From Thamnaconus septentrionalis (taxonomy: Eukaryota > Chordata > Actinopteri > Tetraodontiformes > Monacanthidae): a stretch of 64,000 nucleotides of DNA. Where the stretch lies: positions 12,941,466 through 13,005,465 of the forward strand of contig CM020514.1 in the NCBI GenBank assembly GCA_009823395.1, given 5' to 3'. Positions 1 to 11,360 of the stretch are shown piece after piece; position 1 is the stretch's first letter, and each line of letters begins with the position of its first letter. The notes beneath the pieces are model-generated. The model was not told where the DNA came from. It saw nothing but the letters and a program-made list of their open reading frames with translations, and did no database searches. Made by a program: the position numbers and the translations under genes.

Positions 1-175
1 TGTTTAGTGTTGTGTTCCATCTGTGTCACTTATTTTGTACATGTACAACCACAGTGGTTCAACCTTGCATTTTTGTTTTTAATCTATAGTTGTATGTTTT
101 GTTTTGTTTTCACTGTATCAGCCAGCGACCTCTTGCTTCCGTTGAAAAATCTGTGTTCGTTTTTGTCTCATTCAG

Positions 176-3100
176 AGGGGAAATCCCATTCTCAAGTTTG
201 TACGCAGTGTCCCATGGGAATTTGGTGACGTTGTCCCTGACTATGTATTAGGCCAGACAACTTGTGCACTCTTCCTCAGGTGAGTTCCTAATTTCTAACG
301 TTTCCTTCTTTCTTTTTCTTACTATACTTGGTCTGTCTTGGTGTCTAAGAGCAGTAATACATCGCTGATATCAAATGTTCTGTTAATATTTGACTATTGC
401 TTGATGTGTATCTTTTTCTTCTGGCCTGGTGAAAAGTCTGAGATATCACAACCTCAATCCAAACTACATCCACGACCGCCTCAAGCTCCTTGGACAGAGT
501 TTCACCTTGCGAGTCCTACTAGTACAAGTAGACGTGGTAAGCAGAAAGTGTGCCGTGACAATAACTACTTTCTGACACATTTCACGGGAAATCATTTTTG
601 GCCTTTTTGGGGGACCCCAAAGTTGACAACTTTGCCATTGACATCACGGTATTTTTCAGTTTTTCAAGTGCATCATTTCCAAAATTATACAGTAGAAATG
701 GACATGTGAGGTACCATTGTAAAGCACCGCGGCGAATGTGGTGCCACCTTCAGCGTCGTGTTAGCGTTAAGGCTGAAATTAGGGTTTGGGTTACGCTTAA
801 GGCTGAAATTAGGGTTACGGTTTCGGGGTTCCTCACACGCGCTAGAAGCCCCAAATTTGACGTGGGTGTGTCTTGGGGGGCTCCTGATGAAAAAGCAAGT
901 TGAACTTTGACCCCCATAGACTTGCATGGCATTAGGGTTAGCGTTAAGGCTGAAACTAGGGTTAGGGTTAGGGTTAAGGCTGAAATTAGGGTTAGGGTTT
1001 CGTGGTTCCTCACGTGCTAGAAGCCCCAAATTTGGCGTGGGGGCTTGTTGGTGCACCCTGATGACAAAACAAGTGGCCCCATGTCTCTAGGACAAAGTTG
1101 ACTTTTAACCCCCATAGACTTGTATGGCATTAGGGTGAGCGTTAAGGCTGAAATTAGGGTTAGGGTTAGGGTTAAGGCTGAAATTAGGGTTAGGGTTTCG
1201 TGGTTCCTCACGTGCTAGAAGCCCCAAATTTGGCGTGGGGGCTTGTTGGTGCACCCTGATGACAAAACAAGTGGCCCCATGTCTCTAGGACAAAGTTGAC
1301 TTTTAACCCCCATAGACTTGTATGGCATTAGGGTGAGCGTTAAGGCTGAAATTAGGGTTAGGGTTAGGGTTAAGGCTGAAATTAGGGTTAGGGTTTCAGG
1401 GTTCCTCATGTGCTAGAAGCCCCAAATTTGGCGTGGGCGCTTCTTGGGGCATCCTGATGACAAAGCAAGTGGCCCCATGTCTCTAGGACAAAGTTGACTT
1501 TTGACCCCCATAGACTTGTATGGCATTAGGGTGAGCGTTAAGGCTGAAATTAGGGTTAGGGTTAGGGTTAAGGCTGAAATTAGGGTTAGGGTTTCAGGGT
1601 TCCTCACGTGCTAGAAGCCCCAAATTTGGCATGGGCGCTTCTTGGGGCATCCTGATGACAAAGCAAGTGGCCCCATGTCTCTAGGACAAAGTTGACTTTT
1701 GACCCCCATAGACTTTTATGGCATTAGGGTTTTTGGGGCACTCCGAAGTTGACAACTTTGCCATTGACATCACGGTAGTCCCCCCAAAAGGCCAAAAATG
1801 ATTTCCCGTGAAATATGTCAACTGATTGTGATAGTAGAGCTCCCATGCTTTACAATGATACCTCACATGTCCATTTCTACTATATAGTTTTTGAAATAAT
1901 CCACCTGAAAAACTGAAAAATATCATAATGTCAATAGCAAAGTTGTCAACTTTGGAGTCCCCCAAAAAGGCCAAAAATGATTTCCCGTGAAATATGTCAA
2001 CTGATTCTGATAGTTGAGCTCCCAGGCTTTCCAATGATAATAATATTTATTAAGTCAGAAATCCTCGTCAACTTAGACATAATGATTTATTTTTTTATAT
2101 ATATATTTAACGGCGTTGGAATAAGCACTGCCATCTAGTGGTCAAATCGAGCACCGCGGCGAATGTGGTGCCAATTTCAGCCAAGAGTACCTAACTGCAG
2201 ACACATAGTTTTTATAACAGCATTATTTTTTTTAATATACACCTAAGTGCAAGATGTTCTATATTGCTTTATGTACTTTATTGCTTGTCTTTAAAGAAAG
2301 ATCCTCATCATGCATTGAGAGAACTTGCTCGAATCTGCATCATGGCCGACTGCACTCTCATACTAGCCTGGAGGTAAGACCACTAACATTACCATGTTTA
2401 AATAATAATAATTATATTAACAATAATAATGATAATAAATGAATTATTATTTAAACTTTTCTTAATGTTGAATTGACAGTCCAGAAGAAGCTGGCCGCTA
2501 CCTGGAGACATATAAATCTTATGAAAAGAAACCTGCAGACATTCTGAAGGAGCAAGTAGAAAAGAACTACCTATCAAAGGTGGCTGGGCTTTTCAAATAA
2601 AATAAAAAAATCTCACAGCATTTGAATGACTAATAGAATTAAATCAAAGTGCTTACCAAAGCTTCGTTAGTGCTAACCAGAGTCACTTCTTTAAGGTCAC
2701 GGACTGCTTGACCACAGTGAAGTCCATAAACAAGACTGATGCCATCACCCTGCTGTCTACTTTCTCAGTGAGTACCACTCCTGGAGCAGTCGGGAATAAC
2801 GTGCACTCATAGGTTAATTTGATATTGTGCTCTGACTAATCTCACCGTCAGTTTAGTCTGATGTTGCCATGTTTCTGCGGAAGCCTTGCTTTGGGTTCAG
2901 TAAAAGCAAAGATGGTGATAAAGGCAGGTTAAAAGAGAGCCAACGTCAAGACACTGAAACCTCTTGCTCTACACACATCACTTCCATCAATCCTGCTTTA
3001 TAATGCACACCTCTGGTCTATAGAGGTGATTAATTTTGTGGCTTTTTGCAGTCTGTTGAAAAAATCATCAGTGCCTCTAAGGAAGACTTGGTCCTTTGCC

Positions 3101-3282
3101 CAGGCCTTGGACCACAAAAAGTAAGGAGAGACACTAAATCTGCTCATTATAATTTTACATATAAGCAATAGAGCAGGACGTTTTCCTTAATAATCATGTC
3201 AAAAATGTTCTGCCTGCAGGCCCGGCGACTCTATGATGTGCTACACAAGCCTTTTCTGAAATCAAAGACAAATAACAACTAA
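176..3282 (+). CDS. ercc1: DNA excision repair protein ERCC-1, 3' part (5' exons off window)
   Basis: ERCC1 is the non-catalytic partner of the XPF nuclease, which cuts 5' of lesions in nucleotide-excision repair and acts in crosslink repair. Seven exons are visible: 176-279, 437-536, 2297-2373, 2480-2579, 2696-2767, 3052-3120 and 3220-3282. All have GT-AG borders, and they total 585 nt in one frame (194 aa plus stop). The first exon reads [20 protein letters not shown], the conserved start of the central domain that binds XPA and DNA. The C-terminal part carries the tandem helix-hairpin-helix ([16 protein letters not shown]) that dimerises with XPF. Human ERCC1 is 297 aa, so about the first 100 residues lie left of base 1. 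Identity is recognised from several diagnostic blocks ([33 protein letters not shown]). The 1.76-kb intron 537-2296 is swollen by a repeat element. Confidence 0.97.
573..1999. mobile_element. Foldback (inverted-repeat) element enclosing a telomere-like satellite
   Basis: The stretch at about 573-718 reappears inverted at about 1852-1999, roughly 147 bp per arm with few mismatches; key shared blocks include TTTCACGGGAAATCATTTTT and its reverse complement. A further, rearranged part-copy of the arm lies at 1733-1851. Between the arms sits the satellite array annotated separately. No transposase reading frame is seen, so if mobile it is non-autonomous. The element lies wholly inside an ercc1 intron in non-coding DNA. 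The family is not recognised; inverted arms and internal tandem repeats fit a foldback or MITE-derived element. Confidence 0.7.
770..1735 (+). repeat. 198-bp satellite with internal TTAGGG-type runs
   Basis: Three full units of exactly 198 bp begin at 1001, 1199 and 1397. A shorter diverged unit lies before them and a partial one after (from 1595). Each unit holds two runs of TTAGGG-like hexamers separated by TTAAGGCTGAAA, then a non-telomeric part with GCTAGAAGCCCCAAATTTGG and CCCCCATAGACTTGTATGG. Units 1001 and 1199 are nearly identical to each other, which suggests recent duplication. The hexamer runs match the vertebrate telomere repeat but are only two to three copies long each, so this is a satellite with telomere-like segments, not a plain interstitial telomere. 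Confidence 0.9.
2094..2186 (+). mobile_element. Dispersed repeat copy with TA stretch (family shared with 12270-13053)
   Basis: A short TA-rich stretch is followed at 2116 by GTTGGAATAAGCACTGCCAT and CTAGTGGTCAAATCG, then GCACCGCGGCGAATGTGGTG. The same order of blocks recurs at 12949-13043, next to a 530-bp TA microsatellite. The GCACCGCGG block alone also recurs at about 724-746. It is a non-coding dispersed repeat in the ercc1 intron; no family name is assigned. Confidence 0.7.
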
Positions 3283-4449
3283 ACGTGTCTTATGGAAGAG
3301 CTGTAACCTGTGTCTGAAAAGAAATCTCTGAAGTTGGTAATCATAAGTGTCAAACCATTTAAGATAATAAAAATTAATGGACAACTTTTCTCCATTGCAA
3401 GAATGTTGTGGGTACAGGTGCTGCTGTTTTGGGATTTAGGCTGTTCAATTTCAGTAAGCTATTGGAAAGTTTACACAATCATTGATTACAGTTTGTGTGT
3501 GTTTGTGTATTTATGCATGGATGTATGTCATCAAATCTGATGGTCTGTGATCTGGTTTGTGTAAGGTAAAAGATTGTGAGAATGGCAGCTAAAATCATTT
3601 TGGTCAGGTCAAGTAAAAAATGTGATAAACCTAACCATGAATGGATAAGATGTGCTAAAAGTAAACGCAGTTGTGCCATTGATGTGTTTTTGGAGTAAAA
3701 TCAAATATTTTTGTTACATTTTAATTTTATATAATAAAATGAATTTTAAATGTACTTGGTGGTTTCTAGTAAACAAAACTCAACTGTTTGCTTAATGTTG
3801 TGGCTTTTTAACAATTTTACTTAAGTGAAAAAATTCCAATGTATAAATAGAAATATCTATTTTTAAAAAGAAAACGAAAAACAGTTAATTCCTGAATTAT
3901 ATTTGGGAGTTGGCTGTAAGGTTTCGTAAATAAACATCTCCTTATTTGTAAAGGACTTAAGAGACTTCTGAAACCGTTAAAGCCGTTTTTACTGTAACTG
4001 TGTTGCGTTCTGGTGCTCCTCTGAAATTCAGCTGACAATCAAATTTGTACCATAAAACGTAGTAAAACACAGCACAAAAAAAATGACGGATAACAATTGA
4101 TTCTAATATATGTTAATGCCACGTAGCGTAATTTTTTTCTAACACTTATTATATCTGGAAAAATACGGGCTAACATCCTAAAAGAAATCGTTTTTTTTTT
4201 TTTCCATCGGCACGTAAAGGGTGCCAACCGAAACTGACGTTACATGAAAACAGGAAGTGAACAAGATTTCAAGCTTTAACAGGCACAGTGAAACCGTCTC
4301 CCAGTCTGCGGTTGTTTTTTTAAAAATAAATAAATAAATAAAAAATAAATAAATTGGGGGTGGGACCTTTTTTTCTCAAGGTAGCGTTTACTCCGAGGAT
4401 ATTACAAGGAAAATAAACCGCGGCCACGCAATCCAGTTTTTCTTCTGCC
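3283..4449 (+). other. ercc1 3' UTR, then ercc1-prmt2 intergenic/promoter interval
   Basis: An AATAAA polyadenylation signal at 3733-3738 probably ends ercc1 about 450 bases after its stop. The remaining 700 bases before the prmt2 start hold A/T-rich DNA and an AAATA-type run at 4321-4353. The prmt2 promoter and 5' UTR must lie here, but I see no clear TATA box or other decisive element. Confidence 0.6.
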
Positions 4450-4596
4450 ATGCAGACAGAACGCGAGAACGAAGGCGACGGTGAGATTCTTCAACAGTAC
4501 ATCGCTTTGGCTGATTTCACCGCGAGTGGCGGCGAGGAGGTGAGACTTCTGGTCGTGGGGTTCAGTGTTTTCGAAACTGCAAATCTGAAGCTTGAC

Positions 4597-4635
<39 letters not shown>

Positions 4636-7600
4636 ACAGCTGAGCATTTCCAGCGGCGACAGGCTGCTCGTCCACGCCAAACCGTCGCCGGACTGGTGGT
4701 GGGCGGAGCTCAGCGGGGTCATAGGTTACGTACCGGCCAATCACCTCCGCCAGGATGCTGCCCAGGAAGAGAGTGAAGGAGACGCCTCCACCGAAGAGGA
4801 TCCGTGGCAGGATGAAGAGTACTTCGGCAGCTACGGCACACTGGTTAGAAATTCCAGGCTGGAATAATGTCACTCTGAATGCTGTACATAGTTAGACATT
4901 CATGCACTAACTATGATTAAGACAAACCATAACACAGACAAATTTAAGCTGCCCATTTTTGCATCCTAAAACTAATTAACTTCATGTCACTTACATCCAT
5001 TAATCCTCTCTGTGGGCTTCCACCGGTCTTGGCCTCGTGCATGGCAGTTCCAAACTCAGCATCTTTTGGACACGTCCACATAATCTCAGTCTGGCCTCTC
5101 TCTCAGCATGCGCTGTCCTGCTGATGTACTCATTCCTGATCCTTTCCATCCTGGCTACTCCAGTTTGGTGTAAAATAACCAACTGATTTTTCATTTCTCC
5201 GATAACATTATCAGCAGATACCATGTTCATTAAGACAGAGATGCCATGTTCATTTCAAATAGACCTTACTAGCTCTCTGTAAGAAGACCAAAGAAGCGCT
5301 AGTTGTGCTGATGCTGACAATCTTTTTTTTTTTTTTTAATTGAAATGCACAGAAACTTCATTTGGAGATGCTGTCGGATAAGAGCCGCACTGAGGCGTAC
5401 CGACAGGTGATTCTCAACAACAGCGCCTCTCTGAGGAACAAGGCGGTCATGGACCTCGGCTGCGGGACTGGCATCATCAGCCTGTTCTGTGCTCGGCTCG
5501 CCCAGCCTTCAGCGGTAATGTCCACAATGTGGCTGGCATGGGAAGTTAGGCCTTGTTCAGACTGCCAGCCAAAACACACATACACACACACACGTTGCTG
5601 GAAACCTGATCTAAAAAAAAAAAAATAGGTTAATTTATAAACCAGCCATCAATTCCTAGCCACTTCAGCCTTGGCAACATTACCAACATGGGGCAGCGTG
5701 AATATACTGCGCAAGGGGCTTGATCAAATTTTCTACTTCACAAAAGGAAGTGTGCTTTTACTACCATCTGCTGGATAAGTGTGATAGTCCGGTGTCTTCA
5801 GTGTGTGTGTGCGCATCTATGCTTGGCAGCACAGGTGTACGCTGTGGAGGCGAGCTCCATGGCAGAGTACACCAGGCAGCTGGTGAGACAGAATGGCTGT
5901 GAGAAGGTGATCACGGTGCTCCAGGGGCGAGCCGAAGAGATCCGTCTGGCAGAGAAGGTGGACGTCCTGGTGTCAGAGTGGATGGGGAACTGCCTGCTGG
6001 TAAGAGCTGTATTACGGTATCAGTTACTGCCATTATAATGAAGATTTCCTTACACTTTGTACTGTTTCATGGGCAACCGGTCCTGTTTGTCCACCGTTCT
6101 AAGCACCCATTTGCATTTTTGTTCCTGTCTCACGTTCCCTCTGGTTTCCAGTTTGAGTACATGTTGGAGTCGGTGCTGATGGCCAGAGACCGCTGGCTGA
6201 GGGAAGGTGGCGTGATGTGGCCGTCCTCGGCAGCGCTCGTTCTTGTGCCATGCCAGGCCGACAGCTATTACACAGAGAAAATGGTCTTCTGGGAGAGTCC
6301 CTACGGGCTGGACTTCACTCCTCTCCAGTAAGCACAATTAGTCCCCTCCACCCCCCTTGAGTATTCAGAGGCTAAGCTGTACTGACATTTATGACAAGGA
6401 GCTATGATGTTTAAGGAGCTAAGTTGGAAACACATGACAAAAAGCTCTATATTAAAAAAATCAGGCCATTTTGCCAAACTGCAACAAATGCATTCTTAAA
6501 AGTCTTGTGTTTACCTCTATTTACCTCTTTTTTCCAATAATGTTTAACTCAGGGGTGGGGCAACGTTTTGACTGGTGGGCCACAATGGGTTCTAAAATTT
6601 GTCAGAGGGGCCGGAGCAGCAGCAGATGGATTGAGTGTGACCCACCTCAAAGGAGAAAAAAAAATATGTCATGGGATATGTAGAAAACATGTGCTTTAAT
6701 GTTAATTGAGAATGAACAAAAGCGTTACAACAAAATATCTGTCTTTAAATCCCAATGGTATTTAGCTCTTTATTGAAATGACTCTTAAAACACTGAAATA
6801 ATGAATGAAATACAGCATTACATCAATACATTTTACTACGAACTTATTCACTTTTCATATTATTTCTTCAAGTTCTGCAGACTGGAAGAAAAAGCTTAAC
6901 TGGCCGGATATGGCCCCCGGACCGTAGTTTGCCCATGCATGTCAATGAACCCCTCAGAAATGACAAAATCCCATCTTTTATTTGGCTCCATTATTTCAAA
7001 ACTGTGCCAAAAACACACTGTTCCAGAAATCTGTCCTTTTTTAATGTCACAAATGGCACTGAACACAGGTTAGTGACAAGCCCCCATCCACGTCTTTGCT
7101 CCTCCCTCTGGGGCTGCAGTGTGCCAGTTGGTGTCTGTCCTTTAAGCAGAGGTTATAACAGGGGGATGTGGGCTGCAGGACTGGTATCCGAGGTTAAATA
7201 GGGAACATTTCACACAAATGTGTCTCCATATTGCACAACTCTAACTTGATTGTTGTTTTGGCAGGCCTCTGGCACAGCAGGAGTTCTTTACCAAGCCAAA
7301 GTTCAGCCACCTCATAGAGCTTTCAGACTGTCTCAGCGCCCCCTGCAGTGTCATACACCTGGACATGCACACTCTGCAAGTAAAGGACCTGGAGGTAGGC
7401 TGGATGTTTGCACAACGGAAGTGGCGCCACTGTTCACGAATTGGGCAACTGACACGGCTCTGTTTCATTTCGTAGGAAGTGCAGGGCCACTTTCATTTTT
7501 GCATTGAGAGGTCCGGTGTGTTTCACGGCTTCACTGCATGGTTCACCGTTTCTTTCAAAAGTCTGGAGACGGGATCCGCCACAGTGGAGCTTGACACGGG

Positions 7601-8215
7601 ACCGAACTCTGAGTAAAGCATTTCAGTTTTGGATACAGTACAGATGGCTTTTGTTGCGGAATTTGTAATAATAGCTGCACATATAACGGGCAAAGAAAAC
7701 GTTAACTGCTGTGCCATACGAGTTAAACAGGGAGAATATGTTTACACAGTGAAGAAGCGAGGTTAACGGGACACTTTTCTGTTCAGGCCCACGCACTGGA
7801 AGCAAACTCTTTTCATGCTAGACAGGCCAGTGGATGTGTCAACCGGGGACTCCATCACTGGGAGTATAACCATGCGCAGGAACCCCATCTGGAGACGCCA
7901 CATGACAATCACGCTGAACTGGAATGTAAATAGCGGCACAGACGGCAACTGCCAGGCAAGACCAGTGTCAGAATTATAGAACTGATTTCTTAGTTACAGT
8001 TTGTTCACCTTTAATGGCTTTAAGGCTGAAACCCCTGTATTATGGCATTCTTTCATTCATTAATGTTTTCTAACAACAAAATGTTTTCCCAGGATAAAAA
8101 ACAAAAAACTAAAGGGTAGATCTGAAAATGGATCTAATGTGGGACCTTTAACTTCAATCCGATTCATTTTCACTGTCCACAGGTTGGAACAAAGACTTTC
8201 CCTATGTGGAGGTGA
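4450..8215 (+). CDS. prmt2: Protein arginine N-methyltransferase 2 (complete)
   Basis: PRMT2 transfers methyl groups from S-adenosylmethionine to arginine side chains and acts as a nuclear co-regulator; its SH3 domain binds proline-rich partners. Nine exons: 4450-4539, 4640-4843, 5353-5514, 5835-5999, 6152-6327, 7265-7394, 7476-7612, 7787-7955 and 8183-8215. They sum to 1,266 nt in frame, 421 aa against 433 in human. The SH3 domain spans about residues 15-75 (DWWWAEL, GYVPANHL). SAM-binding motif I is VMDLGCGTG at about 130-138, with acidic E157 after it. The double-E loop is SEWMGNCLLFEYM (E200, E209), and the THW loop (PTHWKQTLFML) follows. The end VGTKTFPMWR matches the family C-terminus. 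The last intron starts with GC (7956-7957) instead of GT. Start chosen: first ATG in frame upstream of the SH3 domain. Confidence 0.96.
4601..4632 (+). repeat. (TG)16 microsatellite abutting a 3' splice site
   Basis: An uninterrupted TG run ends seven bases before the acceptor AG of prmt2 exon 2 (exon starts 4640). It takes the place of a normal polypyrimidine tract. UG-rich RNA at such positions is a known binding site for TDP-43 and CELF-type proteins; that they bind here is inference. Confidence 0.9.
5000..5170 (-). mobile_element. Degenerate LINE fragment (reverse-transcriptase ORF C-terminus)
   Basis: Read on the minus strand, this part of prmt2 intron 2 encodes MERIRNEYIS, then EREARLRLCGRVQKM. 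This matches the common C-terminal pattern of fish non-LTR elements (RIRNEYI ... ARLRWFGHVQR). The fragment is short, has substitutions at usually conserved positions, and lacks the catalytic part. It is a dead relic; the clade (RTE-like or other) cannot be settled from this little sequence. Confidence 0.6.
6550..6940. mobile_element. hAT-type MITE in prmt2 intron 5
   Basis: The left end CAGGGGTGGGGCAACGTTTT and the right end (reverse complement TGCATGGGCAAACTACGG) resemble the CAGGGGTGGGCAAACT terminal repeats of hAT/Charlie elements. The typical GGCC-rich text (GTGGGCCACAATGGG; ATGGCCCCCGGACCG) lies just inside each end. The interior is about 390 bp with no transposase. Target-site duplication was not resolved. 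Confidence 0.7.
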
Positions 8216-8858
8216 CAGTCAGCCCAGCAGATCACCATCTGCTTTGCTCACCATTGACAATAGTGACTCTCATGGTGCACGTGACGATCAGGGATGACTG
8301 TCAGGCCTGATCACTGGAATCCTCAGGTTATACAGCACTCCAAAGATGGAGAACAAAGGCAGATTTACAATGAAGAATTCCATGTGCCACGATTCAACTA
8401 TGGAAAATCACGTCAACTTTGAAGCACACTACAAAAAGAAGCTTCAAAGAGGGAAGAAGCCACACTGACGAAACCAGAAGATGGAACTAGAACATTTTTA
8501 TTGTGCATATTGTTTTCCAATAGGCATTACTTTTACATAACAATGGATTAGAAGTGCTTGGAATGGCATCAATAAAACAATTCTTTCTTAATGCTTACAC
8601 GGACGTGGCCAAGCCACAGAATAGTAAATTGGCTATAACGTTTTTTTGTCCAGTGGACTTAAATAATAAGTTAACAACAAACCTACAGTAACATACATTA
8701 AAATTAATTGTAATTTTATGCACAATACACTACATTTTTAATATGGTGTAATGTGCACTTTTCATTTGTTGGACCGTCATCAGATGAGACTTTAATAAAC
8801 AATATCTAAATGAAAGATAAAGTTTCGTCTTCGTCTGATTTTTGGAGCTGTCTTTTAG
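8216..8858. other. Convergent 3' UTRs of prmt2 (+) and the zinc-finger gene (-)
   Basis: Plus-strand AATAAA signals occur at about 8572 and 8793. A minus-strand signal (TTTATT on the plus strand) sits at about 8495. If these are used, the two transcripts end inside each other, with an overlap of at least about 80 bases. No other gene is seen here. Confidence 0.6.
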
Positions 8859-10280
8859 TTATGCCTCTGTTTTCTTTGCTTTCGCCCTGGAGCGTGTGTT
8901 GACCTCTGAGAATAAGGGCTGAGCGGGTGCGGGCTGAGGCAAAGGGATGGAGGTGGGCACAAACAGAGGAGGTTTCACAACCTCATCTTTAACATCACTG
9001 TTTTTATCCCTTTTCTGCCTTAAGTGTTTTTCACAATGGTTGACAAACGTGTCCAGCTTGACAAAAGTCTTGTTGCATACCTTGCAGTGGTAGGGCCGCA
9101 GGCCTTTGTTGAGACTAATGTGCAGCCGGATGTACGATGACCGCACAAAGGTGCGGCAGCAGATGCCGCACTTGAGGTCCCCCGGGCTGCTTTCCATCTG
9201 GGGCCTCGGTAGCGCTGGTGCCAACAGCGGCCTGGTGACCTGGCCCGAAGACTCTGCGGCTTTGTGAGCAAGCAGGATCTCCAATGAGCGAAAGCCTTGA
9301 CCGCACTTCTCACACTTGTACGGCCGGTCGCCCGTGTGCAAGCGAACATGCGCCAGGAGGCCGGCCTTCTGCGTGAAGGACTTGTTGCAGTAGGTGCACT
9401 GGAAGGGCTTCTCTCCCGTGTGCAGACGGCTGTGAGTCTTGAGATGTGAGGCCCTGACGAAGCTCTTGCCGCACTCGGGGCATTTGAATGGGCGGTCTCC
9501 GCTGTGGGTCACCTTGTGTGCCATCAAGTGGGACGGCTGGTGGAAGTACTTGCCGCAGGTGCCGCACTTGTGCTTCCTCTCCTTGTTGTGGGAGGCGAGG
9601 TGAAGGTGCAAGTGTGCCGAGGAGATGAAGGTTTTGCCGCAGCGGCTGCAGCTGTGAGGTTCCAGGCGCGTGCATGGGTGCGGCCGCCGGCCGTTGGTGA
9701 GGCCACCGCCCACTTGGCCCGAGGTGCATTTGGGACAAATGGCCGTCTTGTGTGCGTGGTCACTCTTGAGGGAGGCTGATGGGTGGTCCGAGGTGGGCTG
9801 TGACGGGCTGAGTGTGCAGACAGTATCTGTACACTGCTGGACTTCAGAGACAGTTTTGTCCCGCTTAGTGCTATCTACAAAGAGAGTTGGAGCGCAAGGT
9901 TTCAATCCTTGGCATGACCCATGAGGTTGGTTTGTTTGCACATTAAAGGCTCAATGTGTAACAAAACAAATGGCTATATTTACATTAAATTTGATTTTAA
10001 AAATAATTTAACTGTATTTTTTCACCATGAAGAGCAAGGACATATCGATCTGTTCCTTTCTGCTTCATAAAATGCGTATTAACATAGTCTGAGCACGCAG
10101 AGGCAAAGAGAACTCAAATATTTTAAATGAGAGCAAATCTGTCAACCTCAAGCACATTGATACGATGATGTTTCTAAAGATTAAAGGCAGTGCAAATGAT
10201 TGGGCCATCATTATTACAATTGTTGTTATTATTAGTAGTAAAAGAAATGACCAAGTGTAAACCTACTCACCGGTATCCAT
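8859..10280 (-). CDS. C2H2 zinc-finger protein, putative DNA-binding transcription factor
   Basis: The main exon is 8859-9874 (minus). It opens after an acceptor ending GTAG and joins in frame to an upstream exon with donor CCG|GTGAGT at 10270. Using the ATG at 10280, exon 10271-10280 plus the main exon give 341 aa. Fingers (C-x2-C ... H-x3-H) lie at about residues 79-99, 107-127, 135-155, 163-183 and 267-287, with TGEKP-type linkers between the third and fourth. Two more modules at about 191 and 239 keep C-x2-C and the first His but lack the last His, so they are degenerate. The tail is proline-rich with a basic KAKK end. The frame stays open upstream of the chosen ATG to a possible acceptor (TTAG, exon 10271-10338), so a longer N-terminus is possible. 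I do not recognise the orthologue. Confidence 0.85.
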
Positions 10281-11360
10281 CAGATGCCTTGTTTGTTCAC
10301 TGGTACAACGACTGCCATAATCAACCCTCAAGACAATCTAACAAAATGATAATAATATAAAATTACACATTTGCATGCTTAAATTATCTTTCTTATATTG
10401 ACATTTCTTTGGTGGCATGTTGTAGCTCTTGGCAATGACCTAAACGGGAGTAAACTTCACTGCTGCGATGCATTGTGAGATTTATACCTTGGCGAACACA
10501 GGTTAATTGCTGCAGAGTGCAAACGTAACACACACACATTTACATGTATTTATGCTTATTCTAAATATATGCAAGAGCAACGAAGGAGTATCAACAGTAA
10601 AATGCATACAAGTGAACATTTATAGGAAATACGATTTAGTGGGACGGAGGTTGTTGACTGAGGTTTTGGGCTAACTCGCAGCGTTGTGGTGAGGGACTAC
10701 ACTACTACTTGATAGCATAAGTACTATTTATGAAATGAAAAAAACAATATCACCCAACTGTGTGTAAAAGGACGATTTAAAAACATTCGCTTCCATGTAA
10801 TGGGCGCAGGCCATTGGCAACTGGAGGCAAAGCACATTAGCTTAGCAACAAGTCTACTGTGTGCTTCCATTCCTCAGCAGGCCGAGCTTCGCCTCGGGCA
10901 GCGACGTTAACCGGAGATGCGAACGGCGCCGATGACAACAACTTCTTCTCACATCTCGAGTTTGTTTTACTCTCAAAAAGTGCGCGTAGAGACAAAACAT
11001 CTTGAAAACGTCACGACATATCGCAGCGTTGCTGGCGATTGTCTGTCTGCAGGTTCGCACCTCCTTCTATCCTCCCACCTCACTTCCTTTTGGATTTTTT
11101 TTTCTCTTCTTTATTGTGGGCTGCAGCATCATCTAGTGTATGGCGGAATAAATGTGATCAGTGACATCTCTTGTCTCTACAATCCGAATCGCTCAGGTTT
11201 TGGACTTTAGAATAAGACACGTCAGTCATTCGGGAGAACGAAACTCTTTTCCGGCACTTTTTAGCGACTTGGTTTCGGGAGGTTTCGTTTCGTTTCAGCG
11301 GATGATGAGCCAGGAAACGAGATTGTCCCGGTCGGTCGCATTTAGGCAATGTAAACTTAG
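10281..11360. other. Zinc-finger gene 5' region and shared upstream interval
   Basis: This stretch lies between the zinc-finger gene (minus) and the sacsin-like gene (plus), which diverge from here. It should hold the 5' exon(s) and promoter of the zinc-finger gene. The segment 10850-11060 is relatively GC- and CpG-rich, a plausible start region, but no start codon or splice donor can be fixed with confidence. No other coding sequence is convincing. Confidence 0.45.

Noticed and set aside
1..175. Coding frame at the left edge (73 codons from base 7)
   Set aside because: It is out of frame with ercc1 and is intron sequence before the acceptor at 175.
750..1607. Series of near-identical minus-strand reading frames of 64 codons at 198-bp spacing
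   Set aside because: They follow the satellite period and consist of Leu-Thr repeats from TTAGGG runs; there is no start context, splice site or homology.
9310..9738. Other frames of 80-142 codons overlapping the zinc-finger exon
   Set aside because: Shadow frames of the C2H2 repeat; only the frame with regular Cys and His spacing is coding.
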